64,000 nt of DNA, from NCBI GenBank assembly GCA_001898335.1, contig MKTS01000012.1, forward strand, positions 62,001 through 126,000. Reading direction: 5' to 3'. The notes below the pieces were generated by a model. The model was not told the DNA's origin. It saw only the letters and a program-made list of their open reading frames with translations, and ran no database searches. The stretch is from Mucilaginibacter sp. 44-25 (lineage in GTDB: Bacteria > Bacteroidota > Bacteroidia > Sphingobacteriales > Sphingobacteriaceae). Every line of letters begins with the position of its first letter. Within the stretch, counting starts at the first letter, position 1. This document shows positions 24,707 to 33,314 of this stretch, in pieces. The position numbers and the translations under genes are program-made.

Positions 24707-27514
24707 TCAATCCGCTCCGGCGTTTGCCATTTTTTCGGTCGTTTTCTCGATCTTTTCTTTAACCTTTTTTCCTGCAGGAGCTTCAAACGCTTTTGAAACA
24801 ATATGCGCTTGTTGTGCCGCGTGTTGTTTAGCAAAACCAGTAGCCGTACTGCTGCCTTCCAAACGTGAAATTACACGCAGGTTAAGGTATTTATCATCAT
24901 GGAACTTGCGGCAAATATATGGCCATGCTCCCATGTTTTCCGGCTCTTCCTGTACCCAGAAAAACTCGGTAGCGTTTTCGTATTTGGCTTTAACTTTTAG
25001 TATCTGCTGTACTGGTGTAGGGTACAATTGCTCAACACGTACAATGGCTACATCTTTACGTTTATCTGCCTGTTGTTTCTCCAACAGGTCGTAATATACT
25101 TTACCTGTGCAAAGCAGCACGCGTTTTACTTTTTTAACATCAACAAAAGTATCATCAATCAACTCATGAAACTTACCGTTGGTAAACTCGCTTAAAGGCG
25201 ATACGCAATTAGGGCTGCGCAGTAAGCTCTTTGGTGTAAATATGATCAAAGGCTTACGGAAGCTCCGGTGCATTTGCCTTCTTAAAATATGGAAGAAGTT
25301 GGCAGGAGTTGTACAGTTAGCTACCTGTATGTTATCATCAGCGCAAAGTTCCAGGAAGCGCTCTACACGAGCCGATGAGTGCTCGGGGCCCTGCCCTTCG
25401 TAACCATGCGGCAATAACATTACCAAACCATTACCACGCTGCCATTTTGTTTCGGCGCTGGCTATGTACTGGTCAACAATGATCTGGGCGCCGTTAAAGA
25501 AGTCGCCAAATTGTGCTTCCCATATGGTTAACGCGTTAGGGTTAGCCAAAGCATAGCCATATTCAAAACCCAGCACACCGTACTCAGACAGCAAGGAGTT
25601 AAAAATACTCAGTTTAGCCTGGGTGTTAATAGTCTCTAATGGTGTATACTCATCTTCAGAATCAACCAGGGTTAATACCGCGTGGCGGTGAGAGAAGGTA
25701 CCGCGTTTAACGTCCTCACCACTCAGCCTTACCGGGAAACCTTCTTTCAACAGGGTACCGTAAGCCAGTTGCTCACCCATTGCCCAGTCAAATATTTTGG
25801 TAGAGTTCACCATGGCCTTGCGGTCTTCAAACAATTTTTCGATCTTTTTGAAGAAAGCCTTGTCTTTAGGCAGATCGGTGAGGGCATTACCAATTTCGCT
25901 GATCACCTCTTCGCTTACCGAAGTATCGGGCGTGCTGATGAATTCGCTGTGATTGGCCAAATGCAGGCCCTTCCAGGCACCTTCAAACATCGGGATGGTA
26001 TCAGTAAACCTGTCAGAAGCTTTCGCTTCATCCAGCATTTTTTGCAACTCGGCACGGAAATCTTTTTCCAGCTTTTTCACATACGCCTCATCAACCGTTT
26101 TTTCAGTTATCAGCTTTTTGCTGTATATCTGCAATGGGTTGGGGTGGGTCTCAATAGCTTTGTATAATACGGGCTGGGTAAACTTAGGTTCATCAGCTTC
26201 GTTATGGCCATAGCGGCGGTAGCAAAGTATGTCAATAAAAACATCTTCGTTAAATACCTGGCGGTATTCCATAGCCAGGTTTACTACATAGGCCAATGCT
26301 TCCACATCATCACCGTTCACATGGAAAACCGGCGACAATACCGTTTTTGCCACATCTGTACAATAAGTACTTGAGCGGGCATCTTTATAGTTGGTGGTGA
26401 AACCTATCTGGTTATTAATCACCAGGTGAATGGTACCGCCGGTGCTGTAACCATCCAGTTTTTCCATTTGCAATACCTCGTAAACAATACCTTGACCGGC
26501 AACTGAAGCATCACCATGTATCAATATCGGCGCTATTTTAGAATGGTCGCCGTCATATTTAAAATCTATCTTAGAGCGCGTGATGCCTTCCACAACCGGG
26601 TCAACCGCCTCCAGGTGCGATGGATTTGGGCAAAGGCTTAAGTGAACCTTTTTACCCTCGGCTGTTTCTACGTCGGTAGAGTAACCGAGGTGGTATTTCA
26701 CGTCGCCACCGAATGGCTGCGATGAATCGTAATTTTTACCTTCAAACTCAGAGAATACCTCTTTATAGGTTTTCTCCATAATGTTGGTTAAAACGTTTAA
26801 ACGACCGCGGTGAGCCATACCGATAATAAACTCCTCGATACCAAGCTCCGAGCCTTTTTTAACAACAGAGTCAAGCGCGGGGATGAGCGACTCCGCCCCT
26901 TCTAATGAAAACCTTTTTTGCCCAAGGAACTTGGTACCCAAAAAGTTCTCAAAAACTACCGCTTCGTTGAGTTTGGAAAGCATTTGCTTTTTCTGCTCGG
27001 CAGTAAATGACGGCGTATTACGTTTTTTCTCCATCCGGTCCTCAAACCACTTTAATTTAATAGGGTTGCGGATGTAAGTATATTCGGCGCCAATAGACTG
27101 GCAGTAGGTTTGTTCAAGCAGGTCGCGTATGTCGCGCAATTTGGCGGGGCCCAGGCCCACTTCAACACCAGCGTTAAAAACGGTATCCAGGTCGGCATCG
27201 CTTAAACCAAAGGTTTCAAGCTCTTTACCGGGAAAGTATTTTCTGCGTTCGCGTACAGGGTTGGTTTTGGTGAATAAATGGCCGCGTGAGCGATAACCAT
27301 TTATCATATTCATTACGTTGATTTCTTTAAAAAGATGGCCTGATGTTTCCGGAGAAGAAACACCTGCAGCAGGGGCATTATCCTGGCCAAACTGAAATCC
27401 TTCGAAGAATTTCTGCCAGCCATAGTCTACTGATTCGGGGTCTTGTTGATAAGCTTCGTATAATGAATTGATGTAGGCAGCGTTTCCGCTGTTTATATAA
27501 TTTAGGCGATCCAT
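24707..27514 (-). CDS. sucA: 2-oxoglutarate dehydrogenase E1 (thiamin diphosphate-dependent)
   Basis: A 935-residue E1 subunit of the 2-oxoglutarate dehydrogenase complex, which decarboxylates 2-oxoglutarate and passes succinyl to the E2 lipoyl arm. The N-terminus has the Bacteroidota start MDRLNYINSGNAAYINSLYE followed by the helical E2-contact segment SVDYGWQKFFEGF. Conserved blocks include GMAHRGRLNVL (about 235), HGDASVAGQGIVYE (TPP region), LVINNQIGFTT, RYGHNEADEP and the C-terminal transketolase part with VWVQEEPENMGAW-like sequence. The ATG at 27514 was preferred to one at 27541 because it gives the family's usual first residues. Length matches the family. sucB follows 129 bases downstream. 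Confidence 0.95.
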   Translation of the reverse strand: MDRLNYINSGNAAYINSLYEAYQQDPESVDYGWQKFFEGFQFGQDNAPAAGVSSPETSGHLFKEINVMNMINGYRSRGHLFTKTNPVRERRKYFPGKELETFGLSDADLDTVFNAGVEVGLGPAKLRDIRDLLEQTYCQSIGAEYTYIRNPIKLKWFEDRMEKKRNTPSFTAEQKKQMLSKLNEAVVFENFLGTKFLGQKRFSLEGAESLIPALDSVVKKGSELGIEEFIIGMAHRGRLNVLTNIMEKTYKEVFSEFEGKNYDSSQPFGGDVKYHLGYSTDVETAEGKKVHLSLCPNPSHLEAVDPVVEGITRSKIDFKYDGDHSKIAPILIHGDASVAGQGIVYEVLQMEKLDGYSTGGTIHLVINNQIGFTTNYKDARSSTYCTDVAKTVLSPVFHVNGDDVEALAYVVNLAMEYRQVFNEDVFIDILCYRRYGHNEADEPKFTQPVLYKAIETHPNPLQIYSKKLITEKTVDEAYVKKLEKDFRAELQKMLDEAKASDRFTDTIPMFEGAWKGLHLANHSEFISTPDTSVSEEVISEIGNALTDLPKDKAFFKKIEKLFEDRKAMVNSTKIFDWAMGEQLAYGTLLKEGFPVRLSGEDVKRGTFSHRHAVLTLVDSEDEYTPLETINTQAKLSIFNSLLSEYGVLGFEYGYALANPNALTIWEAQFGDFFNGAQIIVDQYIASAETKWQRGNGLVMLLPHGYEGQGPEHSSARVERFLELCADDNIQVANCTTPANFFHILRRQMHRSFRKPLIIFTPKSLLRSPNCVSPLSEFTNGKFHELIDDTFVDVKKVKRVLLCTGKVYYDLLEKQQADKRKDVAIVRVEQLYPTPVQQILKVKAKYENATEFFWVQEEPENMGAWPYICRKFHDDKYLNLRVISRLEGSSTATGFAKQHAAQQAHIVSKAFEAPAGKKVKEKIEKTTEKMANAGAD

Positions 27515-27653
27515 AAGATTGCTATGTGGTAAACGGTGCAAAACTAAGCATAATAGTACAATATGCCGAAAATATCTGTTATAACTTTTTAGTCATAACT
27601 AAGGTTTGATAAAAGATTTCTTCTAAGGTTTAACCTTATAATTAATAAACCTC

Positions 27654-28934
27654 CTATCGGGCGATAGGCAGCGTGTCGCCAATGGACGGTAGCCAGGTGT
27701 TAATGTAGGCGTTATCAGACTGTGACGGCTTAGCCGCGTTAAAGAACCGGTTGCTTTTGGTATCATTACCTACACCGGCCAAAAACGCCCAGTTGCCCCA
27801 GTTACTTGCCGGAGAATAATCAATCAGCTTTTCTTCGAAATAAAGAGCGCCTTTGGTCCAGTCTACCTGTAAATCTTTAATAAGGTAAGCGGCAACTGCC
27901 TGGCGTGCATAGTTGCTGATATAACCGGTAGCATTTAACTGGTGCATAGCGGCATCAATATACGGTTCGCCGGTTTGGCCGCTCTTCCAGCGCTCAAAAA
28001 GCTCATCCTGGTTATCCGCAATATCCGGCGCACTGCCAAAACCCTCTGACCGGAAAAATTTTTGCCCATGCTTTTTAAACATGAACCGGAAATAATCGCG
28101 CCACAACAGTTCCAGCATCAGCGGGTCGGCGTTTTGTAGGTGATGTTCTTTCTGGTAGTTAAGTACCTCCCAATATACCTGCCTTGGCGATATGCAGCCA
28201 ACGGCCAGCCATGGCCCCAGCCCTGATGAATTGGGCTGGTTACGCACATCAGCGTTAGACAAGTATTGCTGCATGCGCTTTAGTGCTTCAGTTTCTCCAC
28301 CGTTTATCTTTTCACCGGCACGGGGATCGTACACCGGTTCGGGTACGCCAAGGTCATGAAGGGTCGGTAATTCGCCCGCATCATTAATTTCCGGGATGAT
28401 CACCTGTTCCGGAGTTGTCACCACCGGGCGTACGGTACTGTCACGTTCCACCTTCTTTTTAAAAGTGATAAAACTATCGGGTATATCTTTTATGGGGAAA
28501 GGCAGGTCTTCTTTATGGTACATGGTATGCCCTATAAAGTGCTTGAGGTTAAGCTGCTTCTTCCAAAGGGCCTCCTCTACCTTTTCAGAGATCGTGGTTT
28601 CATCCGGCGCCACTTCGCGGTGGTGGTATACTTCGCTCACCTGGTACTCCTCAGCCAGTTGCACCAGCACCTCAGCAGGGTCACCGGTGCGGATGAGCAA
28701 ATCGGCACCCATTTGGCGTAAGCTGGCACGCAAATCAGCGACAGACTCTATAAGGAAACGGGTACGGAAACTGCCGGTTTTAGTAGCACCGGCGCTGTTT
28801 GCTTTAAAATAAAAGGGATCAAAAACATATACAGGTAATACTTTATCAGCCCGGCGCACCGCTTCAGATAATATTTCATTATCATGGATGCGCAGGTCAT
28901 TTCTAAACCAAACCAGTATAGTTTTTTCACTCAT
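27654..28934 (-). CDS. Cryptochrome-DASH type photolyase/blue-light protein
   Basis: A 426-residue member of the photolyase/cryptochrome family. The N-terminal Rossmann domain opens ILVWFRNDLRIHDNEIL; the FAD domain has LWRDYFRFMFKKHG, AAMHQLNATGYISNYARQAVAAYL and, diagnostic of the DASH branch, SNWGNWAFLAGVGND and NRFFNAAKPSQ. DASH proteins repair cyclobutane dimers mainly in single-stranded or looped DNA and may also sense light; they use methenyltetrahydrofolate as antenna. It lies 24 bases downstream of a DUF2256 gene, a partnership often seen for photolyase-like genes. A class I photolyase occurs 5.3 kb away at 34219. Confidence 0.92.
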   Translation of the reverse strand: MSEKTILVWFRNDLRIHDNEILSEAVRRADKVLPVYVFDPFYFKANSAGATKTGSFRTRFLIESVADLRASLRQMGADLLIRTGDPAEVLVQLAEEYQVSEVYHHREVAPDETTISEKVEEALWKKQLNLKHFIGHTMYHKEDLPFPIKDIPDSFITFKKKVERDSTVRPVVTTPEQVIIPEINDAGELPTLHDLGVPEPVYDPRAGEKINGGETEALKRMQQYLSNADVRNQPNSSGLGPWLAVGCISPRQVYWEVLNYQKEHHLQNADPLMLELLWRDYFRFMFKKHGQKFFRSEGFGSAPDIADNQDELFERWKSGQTGEPYIDAAMHQLNATGYISNYARQAVAAYLIKDLQVDWTKGALYFEEKLIDYSPASNWGNWAFLAGVGNDTKSNRFFNAAKPSQSDNAYINTWLPSIGDTLPIAR

Positions 28935-28958
28935 ATGAACAAACCAATCTACCCTTAT

Positions 28959-29123
28959 TTAGATTGATTTCAAAGATGCTAAATTTTTGTTTCTTCTGCA
29001 CTTATCGCTGCAATATTTGACATCGTCCCAACACTTCTCCCATTTTTTTCGCCACGTAAATGGTTTATTACATACCAGGCAAATTTTTGAAGGTAAATGT
29101 TGCTTGTTTCCCTTGTATTCCAT
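28959..29123 (-). CDS. DUF2256 zinc-finger-like small protein
   Basis: A 54-residue protein, ATG at 29123 to TAA at 28959: start [20 protein letters not shown], then [20 protein letters not shown] and [15 protein letters not shown]15-x2-C18 and C38-x3-C42 form a likely zinc site, and the PFTWRKKW core is the DUF2256 signature. Members are typically next to photolyase or cryptochrome genes; this one is 24 bases upstream of the cry-DASH gene in the same direction, probably one operon. The function is unknown; nucleic-acid or protein binding is possible. Confidence 0.9.
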   Translation of the reverse strand: MEYKGNKQHLPSKICLVCNKPFTWRKKWEKCWDDVKYCSDKCRRNKNLASLKSI

Positions 29124-29147
29124 TAATATAATTCTTCATCTATTCAT

Positions 29148-29736
29148 CCGTCGGCTGAAGCCAACGGCAATGATTTAAGCATTCAGCGGAAATAAACAAT
29201 ATATCACTGCCGTCCCATTCATTTGACGGATAAATGTTCTATCCTATACCGTCGGCTGAAGCCGGCGGCAATGATTAACCCGGCGCATTTAACAACATCA
29301 TTGCCGCCCCATTCATGGGACGGATAAAAATGTTCTATCCTATCTCGTCGGCGAAGCCGACGGCAATGAGTCACCCGGCGCAAATTACAATTTATCATTG
29401 CCGTCCCATTCATGGGACGGATAGGCAGCAATTAGAACAATATAAATGCTATTCTATTAGCTACCGTTGGCTGAAGCCTAACGGCAATAATGCTATCAAC
29501 CTACATATTATTATTGCCGCCCCATTCATGGGGACGGAGAACATTAAAAGTCAGCAGCAACAATCTCCTTGCTCGATTATCTGTCGGCTGAATCCGAACG
29601 GCAATGATGCTATCAACTTATATATCCTATATCATTGCCGCCCCATTCATGGGACGGAAAACATGCAAAGTCAACAGCAATGCTGCTATCAACCTACATT
29701 TATAATATCATCACTGCCGACATATTCATGGGACGG
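29148..29736. repeat. Array of paired palindromic repeats (REP/BIME-like), about six units
   Basis: Two palindromic modules alternate. Module A (consensus CCGTCGGCTGAAGCCGACGG) occurs at 29148-29167, 29249-29268, 29346-29363, 29464-29484 and 29581-29601. Module B (consensus CCGTCCCATTCATGGGACGG) occurs at 29210-29229, 29304-29323, 29401-29420, 29517-29537, 29638-29657 and 29717-29736. Each A is followed by GGCAATGA or GGCAATAA and each B preceded by its complement TCATTGCCG or variants, so A and B bracket a longer stem. Unit spacing is 79-121 bases. The array fills almost all of the 729-base gap between the divergent DUF2256 and TetR-like genes; no other gene or promoter is evident there. Confidence 0.92.
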
Positions 29737-29852
29737 ACTGCCAACAGCCTGTCAACCAAGTGTTATTCTATTGTAAAAACTAAAGCAAGCCCTGCATCGT
29801 TAATATAACAGAGTAGCTTTTATCACTACCTTTACTACAAATAAAAACATTT

Positions 29853-30503
29853 ATGGCCACTACCGAAAGCATACAAAAAGCCTATATCGATTATGTGCTG
29901 ACAGAGGGGAAGCAACCCCAGTCTGTTTACGTTTTTGCCAAAAAGAACAAAATGGCGGAAGAAGAGTTTTACCGCTTCTTTGGCTCTTTTGACGCTATTG
30001 AGCAAAGTATATGGACCAGCCTGATGCAAAAAACCATCAGCGAGATCCGTTCGCAGGAAATATGGCCACAATACAGCTCGCGTGAAAAAGCTTTATCATT
30101 TTTTTACAGTTTTTTCGAGCTGTTAAAAGGCAGCCGCAGCTTTGCTGTATACAGCATAAAAAAACATAAAACCATTGGCACACCCAAGGTGCTTGAACCG
30201 GCTAAAGACATTTTCGAAGAGTTTGCCACCGGTATTTTAAATGAGGGACTTGAAAGCGCCGAATTAAACGACCGTAAATTTTTCAGCAAGCGTTACAAGG
30301 ATGCCCTGTGGGTACAGTTTGGCTTTGTACTTAACTTCTGGATCCATGATGATTCTGCGGGCTTCGAGAAAACGGATGAAGCTATTGAAAAAGGCGTAAA
30401 CGTAACCTTCGATCTGTTCCAGCGCTCGCCTATAGATAACCTGTTTGAATACGGTAAGTTTCTGGCCAAGAATGGTGGTATAAAAGAGAAAATGGGTTTT
30501 TAG
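29853..30503 (+). CDS. TetR/AcrR-like transcriptional regulator
   Basis: A 216-residue all-helical protein. Residues 1-50 read as a TetR-type DNA-binding domain (SIQKAYIDYVLTEGKQPQSVYVFAKKNKMAEEEFYRFFGSF-like, with the second helix of the HTH near 22-42 and the usual YxxF before the third), and the rest as a ligand-binding/dimerisation domain. The HTH is atypical compared with classic TetR. First gene of an operon with the HAD phosphatase (10 bases away) and the ABC1 kinase; it probably controls these. A possible -7 box (TACCTTTA, one mismatch) lies at about 29828-29835. Confidence 0.75.
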   Translation: MATTESIQKAYIDYVLTEGKQPQSVYVFAKKNKMAEEEFYRFFGSFDAIEQSIWTSLMQKTISEIRSQEIWPQYSSREKALSFFYSFFELLKGSRSFAVYSIKKHKTIGTPKVLEPAKDIFEEFATGILNEGLESAELNDRKFFSKRYKDALWVQFGFVLNFWIHDDSAGFEKTDEAIEKGVNVTFDLFQRSPIDNLFEYGKFLAKNGGIKEKMGF

Positions 30504-30513
30504 TAAAATTTGA

Positions 30514-31200
30514 TTGAACAACAACACGCCCGCATTTACAGCCATTTTTGATATGGATGGTACTATCATTGATAATACCTCCTATCATTATAAAGCCTGG
30601 CAGGAGTTATTCAAAAAACATCAGCTGCCGCATCTTACTAAACAAACCTACCTTAACCAGATAAGTGGGGTTCCTATTATCAACACGGTTAGGCAGTTTT
30701 TTGGTAAAAACGCCGATGAGCAGTTTAGTCAACAGCTTGCCGAAGAGAAACAAGCGTTATACCGTAAGGATTATGGGCCTCATGTAAAACCTATAGAAGG
30801 TTTAGAAAACTTTTTAGCCGGTTTAAAAGCTGCAGGTATTAAAATAGCCCTTGCAACATCATCCGGTAAAGAGGATATTGATTTTATTTTTAACTCGGTA
30901 GCTATAGGTAAATACTTCGATACCCTTGTTACCGGCAATATGGTAACAGAGCCTAAACCCTCACCGCAAATTTTTCTGAAAGCAGCAAGCCTGCTTAATG
31001 CAAACCCCGGCCAATGCCTTGTTTTTGAAGACTCGATAGCAGGGTTAAAGGCCGGTAAAAACGCGGGCATGAAGGTTGCCGGTATAACCACCAGCCATAG
31101 CACCGCCGAAATAGCAGGATTGGCCAACATAGTGTTTAACAATTACACCGAACTGCACATAAGCCGGCTAAATACTTTATTTGAAGATACCATAAAATGA
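30514..31200 (+). CDS. HAD-superfamily phosphatase (beta-phosphoglucomutase-like subfamily)
   Basis: A 228-residue HAD hydrolase with motif I FDMDGTIIDN (about 13-22), an alpha-helical cap, motif II around ALATSSGK (about 109-116), the motif III Lys in TEPKPSPQIF (about 148-157) and motif IV VFEDSIAGLKAG. It dephosphorylates or isomerises small sugar phosphates; the substrate is unknown. The start is a TTG at 30514 (TTG-AAC-AAC-AAC), needed to include the first beta strand before DMDGT; the next ATG would remove it. The stop overlaps the start of the ABC1 gene (ATGA), so the two are translationally coupled. Confidence 0.9.
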   Translation: MNNNTPAFTAIFDMDGTIIDNTSYHYKAWQELFKKHQLPHLTKQTYLNQISGVPIINTVRQFFGKNADEQFSQQLAEEKQALYRKDYGPHVKPIEGLENFLAGLKAAGIKIALATSSGKEDIDFIFNSVAIGKYFDTLVTGNMVTEPKPSPQIFLKAASLLNANPGQCLVFEDSIAGLKAGKNAGMKVAGITTSHSTAEIAGLANIVFNNYTELHISRLNTLFEDTIK

Positions 31201-32531
31201 GCGACAACAAACCAAAAGAACAAAATAGTATACCTACCAGTAAGGTGGAGCGTAGTGCCAAGTTTGTAACTACAGGCCTTAAAATAGGTGGTAATTACAT
31301 AAAGCACTATTCTAAAAAGCTTTTTAACCCCGACCTGGACCGCAGCGAACTAAATGAGGATAACGCGACTGACATATACCAATCATTAAGCGAACTAAAG
31401 GGCAGCGCGTTAAAAGTTGCGCAAATGCTTAGTATGGATAAGAACCTGCTGCCGCAGGCTTATGTGGATAAGTTTAGCCAATCGCAGTACAATGCTCCTC
31501 CACTCTCCGGGCCGCTTATTGTACAAACCTTTAAAAAGTATTTCGGTAAAACGCCCGAGCAGATCTATGATAAGTTTAACATCCGCTCAACCAATGCCGC
31601 TTCCATTGGCCAGGTACACCAGGCCGAATTAAACGGCAAAAAGCTGGCGGTTAAAATACAATACCCAGGCGTGGGCGATTCCATTTCATCAGACCTGAAA
31701 CTGATAAAGCCCTTTGCCTTCCGGATGCTGGGCATGAGCGAAAAGGAACTGGATGTATACATGAAGGAGGTGGAAGAACGCCTGCTGGAAGAAACCGACT
31801 ACGAGCTGGAAGTACGGCGCTCTATAGAATTTTCCATAGCGTGTAAAGTGCTGGATAATGTGGTGTTTCCGGACTACTACCCTGACCTGTCCAGCAAGCG
31901 TATTATCACCATGGATTGGCTGGAAGGCATTCACCTGAAAGAATTTTTGGCTACCAACCCTTTGCAGGAACTGCGTGACCGTATAGGCCAGGCATTATGG
32001 GATTTTTATAATTATCAGCAGCATGAGTTGCGTGCCGTACATGCCGACCCACACCCGGGTAATTTCTTGATAACACCTAATGGTAAACTGGGCGTTATCG
32101 ATTTTGGATGTATTAAAGTAATGCCGGATGATTTTTACTATCCGTTTTTTTCGCTTACCTCTACCAATTTGTTTGCCGATAAGGAAGAAACCATTAAGGC
32201 TTTCCGCAAGCTGGAAATGATATTACCATCAGATACGCCGCAGCAGGTTAATTTTTACCACGAATTATATAAACAAATGATCAGCCTGTTTGCCAAGCCT
32301 TATATTACAGATGTATTTGATTTTAGCGATAAGGCCTTTTTTGACGACTTGTTTGGCTTTGGCGAAAAGGTGGCCAAGATGCCCGAATTTAAGCAGGCCC
32401 GCGGCGTAAAGCACTTTATATATATTAACCGTACAAATTTTGGCCTGTACAATATCCTGCATGAATTAAAAGCCCGTGTAAAAACAGACACGTATAAACC
32501 GCATGTACAGGAGTTAGACCAGGTGGAATAG
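31197..32531 (+). CDS. ABC1/UbiB-family atypical protein kinase-like ATPase
   Basis: A 444-residue member of the ABC1 (AarF/ADCK/UbiB) family. Recognisable blocks are LKGSALKVAQMLSMDKNLLP (about 62-81, the KxGQ region, reading KVAQ here), an Ala-rich nucleotide loop NAASIGQVHQAEL (about 131-143), ETDYELEVRRSIEF, and the catalytic and metal-binding segment VHADPHPGNF...GVIDFGC. The family supports ubiquinone or other lipid metabolism. Bacteroidota make menaquinone, so the role here is uncertain. Overlaps the HAD gene by four bases and the convergent small membrane gene by 18 bases. Confidence 0.88.
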   Translation: MSDNKPKEQNSIPTSKVERSAKFVTTGLKIGGNYIKHYSKKLFNPDLDRSELNEDNATDIYQSLSELKGSALKVAQMLSMDKNLLPQAYVDKFSQSQYNAPPLSGPLIVQTFKKYFGKTPEQIYDKFNIRSTNAASIGQVHQAELNGKKLAVKIQYPGVGDSISSDLKLIKPFAFRMLGMSEKELDVYMKEVEERLLEETDYELEVRRSIEFSIACKVLDNVVFPDYYPDLSSKRIITMDWLEGIHLKEFLATNPLQELRDRIGQALWDFYNYQQHELRAVHADPHPGNFLITPNGKLGVIDFGCIKVMPDDFYYPFFSLTSTNLFADKEETIKAFRKLEMILPSDTPQQVNFYHELYKQMISLFAKPYITDVFDFSDKAFFDDLFGFGEKVAKMPEFKQARGVKHFIYINRTNFGLYNILHELKARVKTDTYKPHVQELDQVE

Positions 32532-32726
32532 TAGCGCCATGGCCAGGCAAAAGGTGAATAGCCAGGCAACGTTTGATTTTGCCCGCCATATTTCCATATC
32601 GGCAATACGCCCTGTACCGTAAAAGGAGTTATACCTGCGGCGGCAATAATAGCCATACATGATAAGAAAAGAAAGAATTATAAAAGCAATGCTGATGAGA
32701 AGGTATTGAAAACTTTGGGTTAACAT
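32514..32726 (-). CDS. Small two-span membrane protein, paralog of 32889-33110
   Basis: A 70-residue protein from the ATG at 32726: a first hydrophobic span (about 6-25), a basic-aromatic loop YCRRRYNSFYGTGRIADMEI, and a second span at the C-terminus. The loop matches that of the next gene on the same strand (GTGRI.D.E.W...SN). Its 3' end overlaps the convergent ABC1 gene by 18 bases, and no separate terminator is visible. The frame also extends upstream to 32771, but the downstream ATG gives the better match in length to the paralog. Function unknown. Confidence 0.65.
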   Translation of the reverse strand: MLTQSFQYLLISIAFIILSFLIMYGYYCRRRYNSFYGTGRIADMEIWRAKSNVAWLFTFCLAMALLFHLV

Positions 32727-32823
32727 ATATTTTATAACAATATGGCTTTTTACGTGCAAAACAGCTGCCATGTTGCTTTTTTATCACATTTGTTGATTTT
32801 GGTGAAAATTTAAGGGCATAAAA

Positions 32824-32849
32824 AAAAGCAGGTTGTTTAACCTGCTTTT
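32824..32849 (-). terminator. Terminator after the second small membrane protein
   Basis: AAAAGCAGGTT (32824-32834) pairs with AACCTGCTTTT (32839-32849) over 11 bp with a 4-base loop; read leftward it runs into seven T. It lies 39 bases after the stop at 32889, so the two paralogs are probably separate transcripts. Confidence 0.88.
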
Positions 32850-32888
32850 AATTGTGTACTTATTTGCCTTTCGGGGGGAAATTAATCC

Positions 32889-33110
32889 CTATGCGGCAGC
32901 ATAAGTGAGCAGTAAAATGGTTGTTAAAACAGCGCAAAAAACCAGGCTGATGTTGGAGCGCATGGCCCATGATTCTATGTCAGTAATGCGGCCCGTGCCC
33001 ATGAATGCCTTTGCGCGCTGCCTGCAATAAACGGCAAATGCGATTGTTGAAAACATGATTAATGCGCCAAGTACAATTAAAAAAACCTGAAATGTTGTTG
33101 AAAGCATCAT
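32889..33110 (-). CDS. Small two-span membrane protein, paralog of 32514-32726
   Basis: A 73-residue protein with a first span (about 6-28, FQVFLIVLGALIMFSTIAFAVY), a loop CRQRAKAFMGTGRITDIESW and a second span (about 55-72). The loop and the following SN are shared with the downstream paralog, and both are short tandem copies. The ATG at 33110 was chosen because AGGAGG (complement of 33118-33123) sits seven bases upstream, one of the strongest Shine-Dalgarno sites in the window. Function unknown. Confidence 0.75.
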   Translation of the reverse strand: MMLSTTFQVFLIVLGALIMFSTIAFAVYCRQRAKAFMGTGRITDIESWAMRSNISLVFCAVLTTILLLTYAAA

Positions 33111-33117
33111 AAAATAT

Positions 33118-33123
33118 CCTCCT
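33118..33123 (-). promoter_or_regulatory. Strong Shine-Dalgarno site AGGAGG
   Basis: Reads AGGAGG on the minus strand, seven bases before the ATG at 33110. Canonical Shine-Dalgarno sites are uncommon in Bacteroidota, so it supports this start and suggests high translation of a small membrane protein. Confidence 0.75.
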
Positions 33124-33314
33124 CGTAACTTCTTAATAATCAGAGAACCGGACTTTTTATATTTTTGTTTGTAAAATAAATGTTATGCAAGCATTATTTT
33201 TTAAATTTTAAAGAGAACTATTGTGCGCAATGGTTAAAACATTATACAGGCATTTTTATTATCAAGGGCGTAACCATACGGTTGTTATATAATGGATAAG
33301 CATATTTCAAAAAA

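Noticed and set aside
27600..27650. Terminator for cry-DASH (TAAGGTT/AACCTTA hairpin)
   Set aside because: The 7-bp stem is weak and no T run follows it on the minus strand.
29148..29736. CRISPR array
   Set aside because: Units are palindromic, of unequal length (79-121 bases), and spacers are partly shared between units; no cas genes are near.
29315..29776. 153-codon open frame on the plus strand inside the repeat array
   Set aside because: Its peptide is only the translated repeat; no start signal or family resemblance.
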